Source: Marsupella aquatica (lineage: Eukaryota; Marchantiophyta). Taken from it: a stretch of 64,000 nucleotides of DNA. The notes below the pieces were generated by a model, which was not told the origin of the DNA, did no database searches, and was given only the letters and a program-made list of their open reading frames with translations. Below, in pieces: positions 62,800 through 64,000 of the stretch; positions within the stretch are counted from its first letter, which is position 1, and each line of letters begins with the position of its first letter. A program made the translations under genes and the position numbers. The stretch spans positions 22,878,001 to 22,942,000 of the forward strand of contig OZ316895.1 of the NCBI GenBank assembly GCA_973895155.1, given 5' to 3'.

Positions 62800-63347
62800 G
62801 ATTGCATGTGATTTCTGATCCAACTTGTTGCATTACATGTTGCGCATTGCAATGAACAAATTTATGAATGTGAATCCTCATCAAGAGTCAGACGTGACTT
62901 GCCGAGCTAAAGAGGGGGTCCATTTCTCCCAATACGGCAATGGAGCTATGTGCAAGATGCTACCTTGCAAAAATCTTGCCTTCAAAAACCTGTGGACATA
63001 TGGCTACCATGTATACAAAAAGTACGGCTCATTAGTGATGGAACCCCGAGATCATTGTATACAAAAGATCCACTTGCACAACACCAGTGTGAGATGACGA
63101 ATGCTACATGCCGAAAATAGCCAGGTACGTGGTGAAGCATCAACCAATGTTGCCAATGCAGTGGGGTCACTACGACAGCAGTGGAGCATGGCTAAAAGGC
63201 GAATGAAGTGAGTCCATTGTTTCGTTAATGAAATTGGTACCTGGTATTATTTCATTTTTCATTGTCTGCCTCACTTGCTTATTGTTGAAATGAGAATGGT
63301 GCAGGGCAGCGACTCACACCAGGTTTGTCACACAATTTGAAGAAAAC
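62800..63347. other. Intergenic, adjoining a copia element
   Basis: A 90-codon ATG frame at 62825-63097 has no recognisable domain. The left boundary of the copia LTR follows at 63348, preceded by AAAAC. Confidence 0.45.
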
Positions 63348-63714
63348 TGTTGAGCATAGATGACGATCGCAACGGCAAGCCCATGAACCATCCAACGCAC
63401 AATAGTCGACACAAGAGATACGTGGTTCACCTCCTTGAGGCTACGTCCACGGGAACACACAAGAGAGCTTTACTGAACTCTAAGCCCGTCGGCTATACCG
63501 AGTCTCCACAGTGTAAGCTCTCCCTATCTCTCAAGTGGCTCCATAACAATGAGCCTTGGTTCTACCTCTCCAAGCACACATGCCTCTTATGATATAGTGT
63601 GCAACTTAGTTGTACCTAACCACATAGTTGTACCTAACCACATAGTTGTACCTAATCACGTTGTTGTACCAACCACGTCATACCTAACCTAGACGTAAGA
63701 GTAAATACCCAACA
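63348..63714 (-). repeat. 3' LTR of the copia element
   Basis: This 367-bp LTR reads TGTTGGGTATTTAC at its start and CTATGCTCAACA at its end on the minus strand, so it has TGTTG/CAACA termini. Near 63605-63665 the word TTGTACCTAACCAC is repeated four times with slight variation. Confidence 0.85.
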
Positions 63715-63725
63715 ATCTTCCCCTT
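63715..63725 (-). other. Polypurine tract of the copia element
   Basis: AAGGGGAAGAT on the minus strand abuts the LTR start TGTTGGG, the expected position and composition for plus-strand priming. Confidence 0.82.
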
Positions 63726-63905
63726 GACTCTGGTCTAGGGGAGAGTAATACTGCCAATGTATATGATCCCTCAGCGGGAAGTTCTGGACAAAAACCAAAC
63801 CGGTTTCCCTCTCTAACTAGAGCAAACCAGAACTAAGCCGTAGCCTAATACATAGGAATGAGGAAGAGCATATATCAGTAATTATAATGAATGTTTAAGA
63901 AAACT

Positions 63906-64000
63906 CTACTTGTGATGCAATTGCAAAACCTGTAATACGTCACGGTGTCTAGAGAAACTCTCCAAAGGAATCACTTTGGTAAATGCGTCAGCCGGGTTGA
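63906..64000 (-). CDS. Ty1/copia pol, C-terminal end (RNase H region), partial
   Basis: The minus-strand frame reads NPADAFTKVIPLESFSRHRD and ends VLQLHHK before TAG at 63906-63908. The NPAD-x-x-TK signature followed by a short tail is characteristic of the end of copia-type pol polyproteins, where RNase H finishes. No stop interrupts the visible part. The rest of the polyprotein lies outside the window. Confidence 0.85.
   Translation of the reverse strand, partial: NPADAFTKVIPLESFSRHRDVLQVLQLHHK

Larger units (their letters stand above)
63348..64000 (-). mobile_element. Ty1/copia LTR retrotransposon, 3' end (runs off the window)
   Basis: On the minus strand the order is: end of the pol reading frame (from 64000 to 63906), a 3' untranslated stretch, a purine tract AAGGGGAAGAT (63715-63725), then the 3' LTR (63348-63714). 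The 5' part of the element lies beyond position 64000. An intact pol end suggests a relatively young copy. The LTR matches the solo LTR at 26844-27244. Confidence 0.88.

Overview
The window looks like nuclear DNA from a land plant. Only two genes can be rebuilt end to end, both on the minus strand with many GT-AG introns. One is a ROP/RAC small GTPase (31364-33346, seven exons). The other is a TML-like subunit of the TPLATE endocytic adaptor complex (48719-54760, thirteen exons). Joining the inferred exons gives about 196 and 646-648 residues, close to the usual lengths of these families, with no frameshift or internal stop. The lysine-rich ROP tail ending in CSIL and the overall ROP sequence remind me of bryophyte-grade plants more than of flowering plants. 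That is an impression from memory, and the species cannot be named from the sequence alone.

The rest is accessory DNA made of mobile elements and decayed tandem repeats. From left to right: a 3.9-kb LTR element with no recognisable proteins (738-4624); a seven-unit tandem repeat (7805-8525); scattered two- and three-copy duplications and degenerate satellites (10.4-28.6 kb); a CACTG-ended MITE with perfect 22-bp inverted ends (24791-25172); and a solo LTR (26844-27244) of the same family as the Ty1/copia element entering from the right edge (63348-64000). The ROP gene is followed by a CT-rich low-complexity flank and a degenerate repeat block (33.3-37 kb). Between the two genes lies a repeat-rich interval with several tRNA-derived SINE-like copies, two of them tail to tail (39665-40145). 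Beyond TML come a 21-bp minisatellite, a striking cluster of short stem-loop repeats (56531-57305), and a decayed open reading frame resembling the C-terminal OB fold of RPA1 (60619-61110).

Both intact genes act in membrane-associated cell biology: ROP in polarity and cytoskeletal signalling, TML in clathrin-mediated endocytosis. They lie about 15 kb apart with mobile DNA between them and nothing suggests co-regulation. No rRNA, functional tRNA gene, CRISPR array, operon or prokaryotic feature was found. The least-explained structure is the irregular array of GGACGCTT-CAGA-AAGCGTCC hairpins at 56531-57305.
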